In this document: positions 43,001 through 55,230 of the stretch, piece by piece
Layout of the letters: every line of letters starts with the position of its first letter
Numbering within the stretch: the stretch's first letter is position 1
NCBI GenBank assembly: GCA_963682055.1
Contig: OY821751.1
Span: 9,486,001 to 9,550,000, forward strand
Origin: Primula veris
Lineage: Eukaryota > Streptophyta > Magnoliopsida > Ericales > Primulaceae
Length of the DNA stretch: 64,000 nt
Reading direction: 5' to 3'
The notes under the pieces: generated by a model
Told to the model about the DNA's origin: nothing
Databases searched by the model: none
Seen by the model: the letters and a program-made list of their open reading frames with translations, nothing else
Translations under genes and position numbers: made by a program

Positions 43001-43472
43001 TTCTACTACCATAAACCAAGCAAGTGAGGGTCAAATGGCCTTCGAACTCAGCTACTCCTTCCATAACCCTCGCCGGAGGGGATACTAACTTCTCGTCCCT
43101 TCTCTCAAAGTGCACGCAAAGATCTAGGTCCTCGAAGCACGAGGGTAGACCCTCGATGGAATGAACTTGGAGAGAGAAACAACAATTGAACCTACGGTTT
43201 CGGGTGAAAGGCATTAGACCCTTCCAGTTCCAAATGGACTTTTTCTCCTTCTGTAACGACCCATTATTACTTTCTTTCGGCTTTGATGAGGATTCGTACG
43301 AATATGAATTTCTGACCGATTGGGAGCGGCTATTTAGATTAGGAACGGAGTTTTTCGGTCTTGTTTTGTCTAGGTATAGAGCATTACTTATAGTTTCAAT
43401 GTCACGTAATAACTTTCCGTTGCCTGAACTATCACCTGTTTTCTTCAGAGGATCGATCTTTGATGACTTCAT
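39972..43472 (-). pseudogene. PMI1-related (PMIR1-like) gene fragment, 3'-truncated, chimeric end
   Basis: Two exons on the minus strand: 43472-41344 and 40335-39972, separated by a GT-AG intron (41343-40336). The first exon gives about 710 residues: a Ser-rich start (KLLRDIETISNALYLDK), an NT-C2 domain at about residues 90-240 (WNWKGLMPFTRNRRF, DLCVHFERRDEK), a long acidic region, and ESEPESPRERLLRQFEKD. The second gives SLEDLAPLAMDKIEALSIEG and LRIQSGMSNEEAPSN, as in PLASTID MOVEMENT IMPAIRED1-related proteins, which act in chloroplast and organelle positioning. Family proteins are longer. Here the coding sequence stops matching after LQLLDINKDSGG and reads about 13 LINE-derived residues to TAA at 39972-39974. 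Apart from the truncation the frame is open. Confidence 0.85.
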
Positions 43473-43633
43473 CTGCTCTGGAGAACATAAAACTAGCCTG
43501 CAGAATTCAAAACTTTAATTCAATAAGTATTTTATGAAACAGTTTAGTCTAAGATTGGAAACACAATATTCATGAGAACTGGACAATAAACAATAAGAAA
43601 TGAAAGGTTGATGGTCAATGGTTTCTATCTGAA
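40016..43633 (-). other. 3.6-kb inserted segment carrying the PMIR1-like fragment
   Basis: The segment lies between two halves of the same LINE (39223-40010 and 43634-44430). It is flanked by the direct repeat CTGAA (40011-40015 and 43629-43633). It includes about 160 bp upstream of the ATG with a possible 5' UTR intron end (TTCTGCAG near 43500). No terminal inverted repeats or LTRs were found at its edges. The retained intron excludes a processed (mRNA-derived) copy. Confidence 0.65.
40940..41095. repeat. CGCCTAAT-rich repeat in the PMIR1-like intron
   Basis: Several copies of CGCCTAAT or CCGCCTAAT, with an AAGGCGCAAGGCGG counterpart upstream, lie within about 130 bp. It looks like a fragment of a low-copy DNA transposon inserted in the intron. 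I found no target duplication. Confidence 0.5.
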
Positions 43634-44430
43634 AATAAAAAAGCTAGCAACATGGAAAGCACAATTGGGCGGGACATGCGGTCATAAACTTTGGCCATGT
43701 CAAGCTTTATTCCCCTCATGAACATGCTTCTTCAAATTGTGAACCATCTCCTACGCTAGAAGACCGCAGTAATGAATCACACTGCCAGGGACAAAGCCAC
43801 TCTTAGTTGGAGAAATGAAGTGCGAAAAAACAGTTGACAACTTCGCAATAAGAAAATTGGACATAACCTTTCTTCTAACGTTGCACAAACTTATAGGATG
43901 GAAATATCCCCATGAAGAAGGGGAGTCTTTTTCCGGAAGGAACACAATGAAGGTACTAATAAATCTCATGGGCATTGGGGTGCCACTGAAATAATCAAGA
44001 ACAACAGCATACAAATCCTCACAAATAATATGCCAATAGTTCTCATCAAAGTATGAACAAAAACCGTCTAGTCCCGAATCACTCTCCCTATCCATTGAAA
44101 AAATTTATCTCAGAAGCAACAAAAGGATTGTAAGGTCTGGCTGTGCTGCCCCCGAAAGCAAATAGATCATCGAAATAACACACCACAGATCATCCCATAT
44201 CACCCTGATTAGCAATAAACTCGTCCACTGGAGCACCCTCATGAATACAGTGAATCGTAAGAGTAAGTTATTTCTTCCATATTACAGCATGAAAGAAACA
44301 CGTGTTAGCATCCCATTCACGGACACCATGTACGCGGGAATGCTATTGACGGAACGACTCTCCGGTATCCAAAGCTTGTTGTCTCTGGCCTTGTGTAGAA
44401 CCCTTCGCAGTTAACAACGGAACTCATGCC
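43634..44430 (-). pseudogene. LINE ORF2 relic, 5' part: start of RT
   Basis: On the minus strand this reads REWDANTCFFHAV near 44300, then GLDGFCSYFDENYWHIICED, PSSWGYFHPISLCNVRRK and SKLSTVFSHFISPTKSGFVPG as in L1-type RT. After a frameshift it reads GIKLDMAKVYDRMSRP, the RT motif A. The RT continues at 40010 on the other side of the PMIR1-like segment, collinear to within about ten residues. The LINE is 5'-truncated near 44430. Confidence 0.85.
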
Positions 44431-45256
44431 CATTAGATAAATATTTATTCTCGGTTTGGATAGTTATATTGTTGAAGATTAATTTTTTCCATCCTTGACC
44501 AAGTGCCAAGACAAGTGAACCGCATTAAGTCAACCAATAATGAGACTTAAAATGGACTATTAATGTTTTTTTATCTTGTCATTTGATGTGTCTGTGTGTA
44601 TGTCCAAATAATGACGATGATAAGCAGTGTACCACGATAGATCATTTTAGTAACTTAGTTTATGCATCGTCTTCTCTTGCATCTTACGTCCAATATTTTA
44701 TGTTTTGTTTTTTTCTTCATGTTCAATGACTGAAGCTGGAAGTGGATGGGAAGCTCTGGCATTAATGTTGTCAGATGCAAACAATAAGTTTGATTTAGTT
44801 CTGAGCCCGTTTGCGTAATGTTAATCGGTTTTTTCTTATTCATGAGAGTGTCAGAATGCATATACCGATTAGCATTAGCCATACGGGCTTCCATTAAAAT
44901 TAAATCAAACTTCTTGCTTTCATCAGACAACAACAACGCCAGAGTTTCCCATCTACTGCTAGCAGAACATCGAGAACAAAAAAAAAAAAACCATAAAATA
45001 TTGGACGTAAGATGCAAGAGTACATGATATATAAACTAGGATACTAATATGATCTATAGGCTACCACTGCTTATCATCGTCGGTATTTGGATATACACAC
45101 CAAGACACGTCAAATTAAGATTAAACACAATACTCCATTTTAAGTCTCCTTGTTTGTTGACTTAATGTGGTTCGCTTGTCTTGGAATGTTCACGGTGGAA
45201 AAATCTAATAATCAACAATATAATTATCCAAATCGAGAATAAATTATTCTCTAATG
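44431..45256. repeat. 826-bp near-perfect hairpin-forming inverted repeat
   Basis: The arms 44431-44838 and about 44842-45256 are inverted copies of each other with only a few bases between them. Matched blocks include ATTTATTCTCGGTTTGGATA / complement, GATGATAAGCAGTG, CTTGCATCTTACGTCCAATA and AAGTTTGATTTA. Both arms, read towards the centre, encode WEALALMLSDANNKFDLVL or WETLALLLSDESKKFDLIL, similar to the receiver domain of type-B response regulators. It could be an inverted duplication of a gene fragment or a foldback element. A transcript would form a very long hairpin. Confidence 0.75.
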
Positions 45257-46262
45257 GAAATAATTATGTTGCATTCCCATCTATAAATATAAGATAAAAT
45301 TGTATCTGAAATCAGATTCAATTTTGTCGTTCACACATAAATATTCTTTATAGGAAATAATTATGTTGCATATCGTAACAATAAATACGAGATATGGCAT
45401 TGTGTCTGAAATTTCATAAGATATTGTCGTTTTGTGTGGATTTTAAAAAAATATCATTTACAGTTTGCCCGTACATATTATGTTTCAATTTTTAGGCATT
45501 CTATGCGGAAAAGAAACAACGTTTCATGATGTTGAAGGCCTACAAACGTAGTGACTAATCCATATACACATTGTGAGGCATTACTATATTTAACAATGTT
45601 AATCCACATTTCAATATGTAAAATTTAGAAAGAAATCTATTCCGGTAGTTTGAGGTTAATTGATTTTTTTAGCAGATTCTTGAATGCTACCCAACGTAAT
45701 TATTTTTCTATCATAGTACCTTCTTATTGGTTGTTGTAATATGTATGTTTGCTGTCGTCGTCGACGGAGGTAGGAAATGGAGGTATCTCCCCCAATATTG
45801 ATAAGACCGGCTATTTCATATGTTTTAAAGGGGGTTTTTTGGAGGGTAAACCGTCGAATGTATATATACATAAAGGGGTTGAGAGTTGAGACCCCAAAGA
45901 ACTACAAATATGTTTTTATAGTTATTTGATAATTACCCTTCATTAAATTTTGTTGAAGAAAAACTATCAAGCTGTGACACTGAAATTATTTTGTTTGTAG
46001 TTTTTAAGTTTAACATTATTTTTCACTTACATGTTGTTGCTAAATCCAAAAGCTAATCTTTAGTTTTTTGCTGAAAAAAGGTACAGTAGTTTTTTTTCTG
46101 GATTAAAACAGTATTTTGATATCTTAACAGCCTCATTTAAGTGTACATAAAAATGAAAGTTCATTTTTTATAAATTAAAAGTGGGTAAATTAAGCCAACT
46201 ATTTTCATTTACTTTTAAGTTTTAGTTGCCCTCCGGCCTTATTAGAGCAAAGAAAGGTATAG
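45257..46262. other. Intergenic region, nothing recognised
   Basis: AT-rich DNA between the inverted repeat and element A2. Short frames such as 45656-45871 (minus) have no motifs. Bases 46263-46267 (AAAAT) are the left target duplication of A2. Confidence 0.5.
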
Positions 46263-46267
46263 AAAAT

Positions 46268-47529
46268 TGTTAGGACCAGATTTCTGGTCTAAATATTGTT
46301 AATTGTCTATTGGTTTTTACTAAATAAATCCTAACTGTTATTAAGAACTAAGACAGGATTGACAGGTTCCAAGTACCAGTTGCAACCTCAGTTACAACCT
46401 ACTAAGTTAGTAGTATTAGGTTTCAAGTACTGGTTGCAACCTTAGTTACAACCTGTGGTGACAGGTTTCAAGTACCAGTTGCAACCTCAGTTGCAACCAC
46501 AGTTCAACCTGCTGTTAAAACAGAATTCTGTCTTGTTTCATTATTCTACATTACTAATTGTTTAATGCTAATCATTTGTTTTAAAGTATGTAGGATATAT
46601 TCTCATAAGGTCTTAAACGTGTATATGTGTTTATTGAGAATATTAATGTGTTAAGGAAAGATGTTTATAAAAGATATAAAGAGATTAGTTTATAAGGTTA
46701 TGTTTCCTTTTAATTTATATATCTCTATTCGTATGCTTGTCCTTATCACTTGATTCAATCTTTTGATTCTTATAATATTCAGTAAAGATATGTATAAAGA
46801 TTGATTGATATGCGGAGTTAAATGTTTCATATGTTTATGAAAAGATATTATCTTTAAGAGATCATATCTTTATATGTTTCCTTTCAAAGGAAAAGATTAA
46901 CTCCTACTTTCAAGTGTGTTACTAAACAGGTGTTAATCAAAGATGATTAGAGTCAATCCATGCTGAAGAATCTCGTGATACTTGGAGAGATTGAAGCTAA
47001 TCAACCAAGTCAAAAGCAATCAAAAGATATTGAAGATAGAAGATTGTTTTTACTTGTTTATATACTTAGTAACTTAAGCTTGTAAAGGGGTGTGTTCTAA
47101 ATTATAAAGAACTTATTTTCTAGAGAGAATACACGTGAGCTTTAAAAAGAAAAACAATGGTGGGATGCCATTGATTTATAAGTGATAGTTATAGAGTAGG
47201 AGCAATATAGTGATAGGCAGAAAAACATAGAGGGAGTCTAAGTTTTTCATTAAGACTTGAGTCATATATTGTAAGCTTTTTATAATATCATAATCTGGGT
47301 AAGTGCCCCGGAGACGTAGCCTAGTTAGGTGAACTCCGTTGTTAAATGTGCGTGTGAATTATTTCCAAGTACATTTAATTTTAAAACAGTTTCTGTCCAT
47401 TAATACACTTGGTTCAAACTGCAGTTCCAACCTCACTTGAAACCTTATACACTTGGTTCAAACTGCAGTTCCAACCCCACTTGGAACCTTACTGCAAAAC
47501 TGCATCTAGAACAACGGATAGGAATTTCA
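46268..47529 (+). repeat. 5' LTR of A2
   Basis: 1,262 bp. Same ends as A1 (TGTTAGGACCAG...GGAATTTCA). The GTTGCAAC cluster is at 46378-46500. It carries a duplicated CTTGGTTCAAACTGCAGTTC unit at about 47406-47490. Confidence 0.95.
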
Positions 47530-47531
47530 AT

Positions 47532-47543
47532 TGGTATCAGAGC
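47532..47543 (+). promoter_or_regulatory. Primer-binding site of A2
   Basis: TGGTATCAGAGC begins two bases after the 5' LTR, as in A1. Confidence 0.9.
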
Positions 47544-47588
47544 TTCACACTAGATCTTACTTAGTGTGGATCCTGTGTTCTAGTAACA

Positions 47589-49392
47589 ATGGACTTAATG
47601 AGGGAAGGAAACGCCTTCAACAAACCTCCATTGCTTGAAGGAGGAGTAAACTATGGAGTATGGAAAATTAGAATGAGGTCCTTCATCAAACAGCAGAATG
47701 AACATGCATGGAAGACTGTTATGTATGGATGGGAGGCTCCAACTACCATGGATAATGAAGGAGAACTGATTCTCTTACCTGAAGACAGATGGTCTGCTGA
47801 AGAAGACAGAAAATCAAGTGCCAACTCAACAGCCATAAACTTGATTTTTGCTGGTGTAACTCTCAGCGTATTCAGGTATATCTCTCATTGTGAAACAGCT
47901 AAAGAAGCATGGGATATTTTGCAAGTTACTTTTGAAGGAACAACTAAAGTAAAAGCTTTCAAACTTCAACAGTTAACTACCCAATTTGAGAACTTAAGAA
48001 TGGAGGAAGATGAAAACATTGAACAATTTAATGGTAGAATCTGCCACATTGCTCATCAAGCTGGAACATTAGGTGAAAAATACAGTGATGCTAAGCTTGT
48101 TAAGAAAACTCTTAGGTCACTCCCAGAAAGGTTTGAAATTAAGGTCACAGCTATTGAAGAATCAACTGACTTAGATAATCTTAAACTTGAAGAACTCATA
48201 GAAAATCTTAGTACACATGAACTGAAATTCTTCAAACATAAAAGACCAGAAAAGGGAATAGCATTTCAAGCTAAGAAATCTGAATCTAATACCTGTGATA
48301 AAATGAGTGATGAAGAACAACTAGCTTTCTTTGCAAAAAAGGTGTACAAGAAGTTTTATAAGAAAAAGGAGGATGATACTGGTTCATCTAAAAACTTTCA
48401 GAAAAAGGATAACCAGTTTAAGACAGAGTCTAGATTCAATAATAACTCTACAGGAAAGTGGAATTCCAAAGAAAAGGATAACAAAGAATACAAATCTAAA
48501 GAGATTCAGTGTAGAGAATGTAAAGGTTTTGGTCATATTCAGGCTGAGTGTGCAAACACTTTAAAAAGAAACAAAAATGCTTATATAACCACTCATAGTG
48601 ATAGTGATTCTGAGAGTAACAGTGATGAAGAGGATGGTTCAAATTTTGTTAATTTCATGGGAATAATCACTGAAAAAGAACTTACTTATGAAAGTGACTG
48701 TGAGCATGTTTCAACCCCAGTTACAACTGCCTGTGAAACATATAGCAGTGATGAGGAAGAGCCCTCTGATGAAAACATTACTAAGCAATACCTTGTTCTG
48801 TATGAAAAGTATAAAAGTCTGAGTAAACAATGTTTGATCATAAGCAAGCTGAATGTTGATCTAAAGGATGAGGTCAAAAATCTTACTGAGAAGCTTAAAT
48901 TACAACTGGCTGAACTTACTGAAACTAAAAAGATAATAAAATTGCTGAATGTCTCTGCTTCAGATAAATTAGATGACATGCTGTCATATTCTAGAGGATC
49001 CAAAGATATCAGTGGTCTAGGGTACTATGGTGGTAAGAGTACAGGAAAAACTACTTTTATTGAAGCTGTTGCTAAAGCTAAAACTCATGATTTTGATCAC
49101 AAGGTTAGAAGCTCAGTTGCAACCAGAGTTGCAACCAGGAATAAAACGCAGGTTTATGTAAAGAAGGTTGGAAGCTCAGTTACAACCAAAGTTGCAACCA
49201 TGAACAAACTGAATAACTTTAGGTTGAAATTGTGCAATTTTTGTAAAAAACCTGGTCATTCTGAAGTCCAGTGTTATTTAAAAAGGAACAGAAAGTACAT
49301 TTCCCAGAAAACCTGGTTGGCTTCTGTCAATAAAAATTTGAAATGGGTCTGGAAAGTTAAAGAAAAAGCAATCTTAGTTGCTAACAACAAAG
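47589..49392 (+). CDS. A2 Gag, intact up to the element D insertion
   Basis: The ATG at 47589 opens a frame of about 600 element codons. It contains a UBN2-type gag domain (residues about 10-190, KPPLLEGGVNYGVWKIRM), a Lys-rich linker, a CCHC knuckle CRECKGFGHIQAEC (from residue 308), a Ser/Asp/Glu-rich segment, a Leu/Lys-rich predicted coiled coil (LNVDLKDEVKNLTEKLKLQL), and a second knuckle CNFCKKPGHSEVQC (from residue 549). GTTGCAAC repeats at about 49116-49200 encode SSVATRVATRN and SSVTTKVATMN. The frame originally ran on into pol at 56254. Element D now ends it about 15 codons into its LTR, at 49439. Confidence 0.92.
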
Positions 49393-49889
49393 TGTTGGAA
49401 AAAAAACCTTTGGTTTTATTTTGTTTTGAATGCAATTAAGTTGTAGGAGTTTCAAAATATTAATATCCCCATATTGATGGCTTTCATGAGTTACATTTTA
49501 AAAGACACTTTTCAAGACAAAGAAAAGACATACATCATACACACATACACACACAAACACATGCATACATATAGAGAGAGAGTACCGCACCACCAACGGC
49601 CCGACCGTGGCTCGGTGCCGTTTCCGCCGAGTCACATGCGATAGACGTTGTACCTTGGGAACGAAGTGCCCCATTTAGCCAGAAGCAGAGGTGGCGGGGC
49701 AAATATCGTTTAAGGGAAACTGCTTGCAGTTACCTCGTCTCGGACTTTAGTCCATTTCGGTATCATTTACATTATTTTATGTTAAATGTTGTAATTGATG
49801 ATTTATATATTTGAGGAAACCATTTTTCTGTTTATTTGTCCATTTCTTTTCCGTAGAAATTATTGTGTTTATTTACAACGTACCCAACA
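49393..49889 (+). repeat. 5' LTR of element D
   Basis: 497 bp. It shares with element C LTRs the core GAGAGAGAGTACCGCACCAC and following ~85 bp (49570-49665), including GTTGTACCTTGGGAAC. The upstream half is unrelated to C. Confidence 0.95.
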
Positions 49890-52800
49890 ATCTTAAACGA
49901 TATTTTTTTTTTTATGTTTCGTACGTTAATACAATAATTTTGGTGTTTGGATAAACAGGAAAAAATTATTTCCGTGGCTAAGACAATTCTTTGAAAAATC
50001 AAATTTCTAACAAAACTTGGTTTTAAGAATTTGGTGTTTCCGGTTGAATTGTCGAAAGCGGTTTTCGTTGTTTTACCTTGTTTGGGATTTTTGTATAAAT
50101 CCCTTTTACGGTTTTAAACCATCCATTATGTGTAGTGTGTATGCTTTTTGTGTATATTTGTGTACATGTTTAGTGATGTTTTTGGTTGTATCACGTTGGT
50201 GTTAATATTTGTGTTTCAATTGGGTTGGTACTCGTTCTCTTGCTCTGTATAAGTTGCTTTAAGCTAATAAGCTGAAACTGTTAGGTTGCTCAAAAAGGTT
50301 TGGTTAATAATATAGTAGCAGCATCATTTCATTTGATGATTTGGGCATCTGAGTAAGAAAAGGATACTAAACGAGAAATTTTTTGCCAAGGCCTGCAACA
50401 GTGTCACTCATTTTTCCTAAGAAAGCAGGTTAGTAGTCAAATGTGAAACCGGTAATTTAATCTTGTGTAAGTTACATTCTGTTATTTATGACTCCAATAT
50501 TAAAGAGCAATGAGAATAATTTGTTAATATTAATTCTATTGACTATTGGTAAGTACGGCTTCTTCTTTGTTTCTGGAAAGCCAAATACTGGTTTGATTAG
50601 TTTGATTTGGTAGCCTATATTTATAAGTGTGACTTTTAAATAACGAGATGTATTTATTGACATCTATTTTTATGAGCAATCTGATAGGAGATTGTATTAT
50701 ATTATTAATGTATATATGATATCATGGGTTTTGATATGTAACGCATGAGATGTAGTTGTGAATATATGTGACCATTTTCATTTATGGTGAGTATTTTGAG
50801 CTTAATATATTTCCTAGATTATATTGTTAGTACAATTATCACAAGTCCTACCATCAAACTCCAGTTTACGTTGGTTTTTAAATATCAGCAGTTTACTGCT
50901 ATTCTTTAGTCTGTTCCCTCGAGTTCGAGAACCATGACATACTCTAGCATATTCCATGTATTTGAAACTTTAAAACTCCTTAAATGGTCTAAGATACTAC
51001 TCACCAGTAATATAACAAATTACTTATCTTTTAGAAGGATAAACTTTTAGGTGACAGGTGGGATTGACATGTTTGTGGGATTGACCCGTATATTTGAATT
51101 CATTACAATTGCATTATATTTTGGTGACAGATGCTTGTTGATTATTTGTCATGCGTATAACTGTCATTGGCATTCTAATTAGTTGGGAATAATCATTTAG
51201 TAGCAATTTGAAACGGCTTATTAAATGCTTTATGAGTTACATTCTGAAAATGGTGGCCCCATTTATTTGATTTATGAAATAGTTTTGGTGTGCTGTTACT
51301 ATAATAAATAATGATATTTATTTTATAGTGAAGCTTTTTATTTACATTTACATGAGTAATCTGGTTAGAGACTAGATTGTATTGTTAGTTTATTTTACAT
51401 GTTTTGGTTTCATGTTAATAAAATTACTAACAATTTCCAATGAGTTTTTATTTCGACATGGATCTCTACAAGGAATTGGAGGATTGCTGATTTTCGAAAT
51501 AGTTCGTGTAAAACCATTAATTTGGGGCTTACGAAAGAACTAGTTTCGAAATAGTTCTTGTAAAACCATTTTCTGATTTTTCAGAATTTGGGGCTTACGA
51601 CAGAACTGGTTAAATTCTGAAATTGTTCTGTGTAAAATCAGATTTATCTGGTGTTTACGGCTGAATAAATCTTTCAGAATTTGATAATCTTTTTCAGGAA
51701 TGAACTAGAATACTCTTGCAAAATCAGTTTCTTGAAACCATGCGTGGTTATAGAAATTTGGTGTTTGCGAAGGAGGAGTTTTAGTTTCATTTTTCGAAAT
51801 TAGATTGTGCGTGTTTGTTATTTGAGATAACAAACAGTTTCCTGCGGGAAATGTCCGGAACACAGTGGGTGCTGGAACTGACCAGAACATTGTGGGTGCC
51901 GGTGTAACTCCTATTAATTTTGCATGAGTGCATATTAATGATGGAGGTTACAAATTTGAAACCACCATTATTAAAACCACTAATGTGGTGATATTATGGG
52001 TGATATCCTTATTAATTGTGATTTATTGCAATTTAATTTGGAGGGTTAACAAAATTTTATAACGGTAATCATTAATAAGATTAATGACGAATATTTATAA
52101 CTTCTTATTAATTGTGATTAATCGCAATTTAATTTGGAGAGTTATAAATTATTGTAACGACAGTCGTTGTTGGCATTTATGGAGAGCGTTATTAGCTATC
52201 TACGAATTGCAATGACGAAACGGTTACATAATTGGATAAAAGGTTATTTAATAATCGACTTGATTCATCCAAGAGCAAATAATTTGATGATTAACAAATT
52301 ATAAATGGTCGTTGAGTTTATTTTAAGAATAAACAAATATCGGCTAATTTATTATTTGTTGAAATATTATATTATTAATTTGCTGAAAGAACATTTAATA
52401 ATTTGTTTAATTTAACATCTTATTTATTTGTTGGAAAACATTTAAAAATTTGTTGAAATAGCATATTATTAATTTGTTGGTAAAACATATTGTGAATATG
52501 TTGAGCTTGCTATTATTGAGAATAGTAATTTAGTAATATTATATTACTATTATTGGGGGAGAACCCCGAGGGTCCCACAAATGTGGGGGTAACCCGTCGA
52601 TCATGTAGATCGAGAATCTAAACGTACCCAAAAGCGCCTACGGGCGAGTGGGAGAAAACCTAACGGTTCAGTGGTATGGACTTAAAACGTCTGAAATAAA
52701 TGATATCGTTTCATTTACCACATTGAAATCGATTAAGTTTCTCTATAATAGTGTGCATGTTCTGAGTGAGGACAAAGGAAATGCACGAACTGTGGGGGGC

Positions 52801-53279
52801 GTTAGTGTGTGGAAACATTTTAAACGTTTGGAAATCCACTAACAAGTGCAAGCATACAAATCTGAATCATGACTAGTGGTTTTTGAAACCTAAAGGGCAG
52901 TAGCCTTTCGGTAGGCAAAACATTAGGATCAAATTGTGATTAGTTTGCTTGTTTGTGGCAATACACGAGTGACTATTTGTTCAAAAATGAGCATTTTAGT
53001 CGATACTCTTGTGGTCAATAATGACATGTTGAATTATTCAACCAAGTCACTGATTTGACATGATATAGTAGGTGATGAAAATATAAAAGCTTAAATGTTT
53101 TATTTTTCTAAATCTATTATTTAAATTGAAACACAAATATGAGTTTGTGTTTGAAGCAATGTATTGCAAAGTCTTCAGTTCAAAGTTTCGAACGGAGTAC
53201 ATAACCAAATGGTTCGATGCATTTGAGATGAGTGCAAAACCAAGAAGGGTTTAAAAGATATTTCCTCAATTTATTGATG
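49890..53279 (+). other. Non-coding 5' interior of element D
   Basis: 3.4 kb where gag and protease would be expected, but no frame gives Gag motifs. It opens with ATCTTAAACGATATT, matching the base run after the element C LTR. Between 51490 and 51700 three related units contain CGAAATAGTTCNTGTAAAAC and TTTGGGGCTTACGAMAGAAC. A TTATTTGTTGAAA-rich tract lies at 52330-52500. Confidence 0.65.
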
Positions 53280-55230
53280 GATGTATTAAACACTGATATG
53301 TCTACTTGATGAGAAGTAAAGATAAATCAGTCGAGATATTCATTCAAGTAAGAATGAATACGTGAATTATATTGTTGAGGATTATGACTTGTCAGAAAAC
53401 ATGTTTAATCATGGGTGTTCTGTTGTGTTAATCTACCAACTTTAATCCAATGATTAAGTGTTAATCATTAAATGATAAGACTATTTTTGGAATTGTTAGA
53501 TATTGTCTAACTAGTTCCGAAATGGTATATTCACATGGATATGAATACATGATCAGTGTGATTGAAACGGTGAATATGAGACACCGTTCACATAATTGTG
53601 TTGATGGAATGACACCAATCGTTAAAGAACGACTTATTATGCTCTCGAGCAAAAATGTAGTTCTTAAACGATGAATATCATGTTGATAAGTTCAGGATTA
53701 AACTCTGAATTTGTATGGCAAGTGAGCTTTCCGCAAACTATGTGTTGAACAAACTATCTCTTAGGAAGTTGGACCAAACAGTCAGAATTATAGAAGGCAT
53801 GGTGCCTGACTATAAGTTCGTGAAAGTTTGGTGCTACCTAAGAAAGGTCTCAATCTTGTTCCTTGAAGGATTTGGATAGGATCAAAAACGGTAGATTGTG
53901 TGTTCATCGGATAAGCACAAAATATAGTGCTGATCGGTTTCTAGTGCATAAGGCATATGACTTTAAAGTGCATATAGAACATTGTTCTATGTCCGAGAAG
54001 CATATTTTCAAAAGGAGAAGTTTTCCGTAAAAAACTCTAACGCCTGACGAGTGTGATCAATACGTTGAGGGTTCAAAGCATTATGCTACCCAAGACAAGT
54101 GAACACTCAAACGGTGCTGGAAAAATGTGGAAAGTGAATCTTTTAAGGAAGATGAAGTGCATCGGCATGGTAAAAGGGTAAGTAATGAAACTTCCTTTGT
54201 CCCTTGACCTTCATGACTGAAGGTGAATCGACGACATTGAAATAATCAATGTTTTTCCATATAATGTGTATATGGGAAGATGCCATCAACAATGAGGTTG
54301 ATAGGCACGTGAGAAATAAAGTCAATTACTTTAAGTAAACTGACGGTTTTGATAATTTTAATGTCTATACTCTAATCTCTATGAAAAGACGCATCATTAA
54401 TTAATGAGAACATGTGTTTTATAAATGGAGATCTAGAGAATTAGGAACAACCCATTGAGTCGTGGTTCCGTGTAAAGTAAGTCAAGGTGCGAAAACTTGT
54501 TAAGTCGTTATATGGACTAAAACAAACACCTAACTTCTCATAGGTAGTCTCTTGTACGTCAAGAACTGCACTAGACCAGTTATAGCCAACTCAGTGAGCA
54601 GACTCAGTAGGTTTGCCAATGAGGCTTCTCAGATACATGAGGTATACTGCCAATCATGAACTGCATTATACGAGATGTCCCAAATGTTTGGAGGGTATTT
54701 AGATACCAAGTGTATCTCGAACTTTAACAGTACAAGGTCCATTAATGGATATGTTTGTACTTAAAGAGGTTGCAGTCTTATGGAGGTCTGTTAAATAGAC
54801 CTGCATAGTTGGAGAAACTGTAGAGTTAGAATTCATAACGTTGAATCAAGCTACAGAAGAGCCAGATTGGCTGAGAAGTCTTGGAAGGTATTCCAAGTGG
54901 CTAAAATCTGTTCCCGCAATAAACGTGTACTGCTGCAGTCAGTCAGTTATTAAACGGGATCAGAATAATTTGTATAATGGAAAGTCCCGACAAAGTCATG
55001 ACATATTCGTCGGAGACACAAATCCGTAAGAGGAATTGCTAGCAAAAAATTATGGTATCCATAGACTTTGCAAGGTCTAAGGATAATAATGCGGATCCAT
55101 ATACAAAATGCTTGACTCGTAGAGGAGTTGAAGCATCATCGAGGGAAATGGGGTTTGAAGCCCAATAAATTGGAAACCTTCGCATAGGTAACCCAACCTG
55201 AACTGGAAACTTCAGTCTCGGGTTCAATGG
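53280..55230 (+). pseudogene. Shredded pol of element D
   Basis: Short blocks align in order with element C pol. TACTTGATGAGAAGTAAAGA matches the integrase segment of C. AACTATGTGTTGAACAAACT follows it. TAGTCTCTTGTACGTCAAGA and CACTAGACCAG correspond to the RT end. Finally there is an RNase H scrap reading LNQATEEPDWLRSL and YNGKSRQ. Large deletions and many stops separate them. No functional enzyme is possible. Confidence 0.85.

Noticed and set aside
54841..55029. A separate small gene in element D
   Set aside because: The 62-codon frame matches the RNase H part of element C pol and is a relic.
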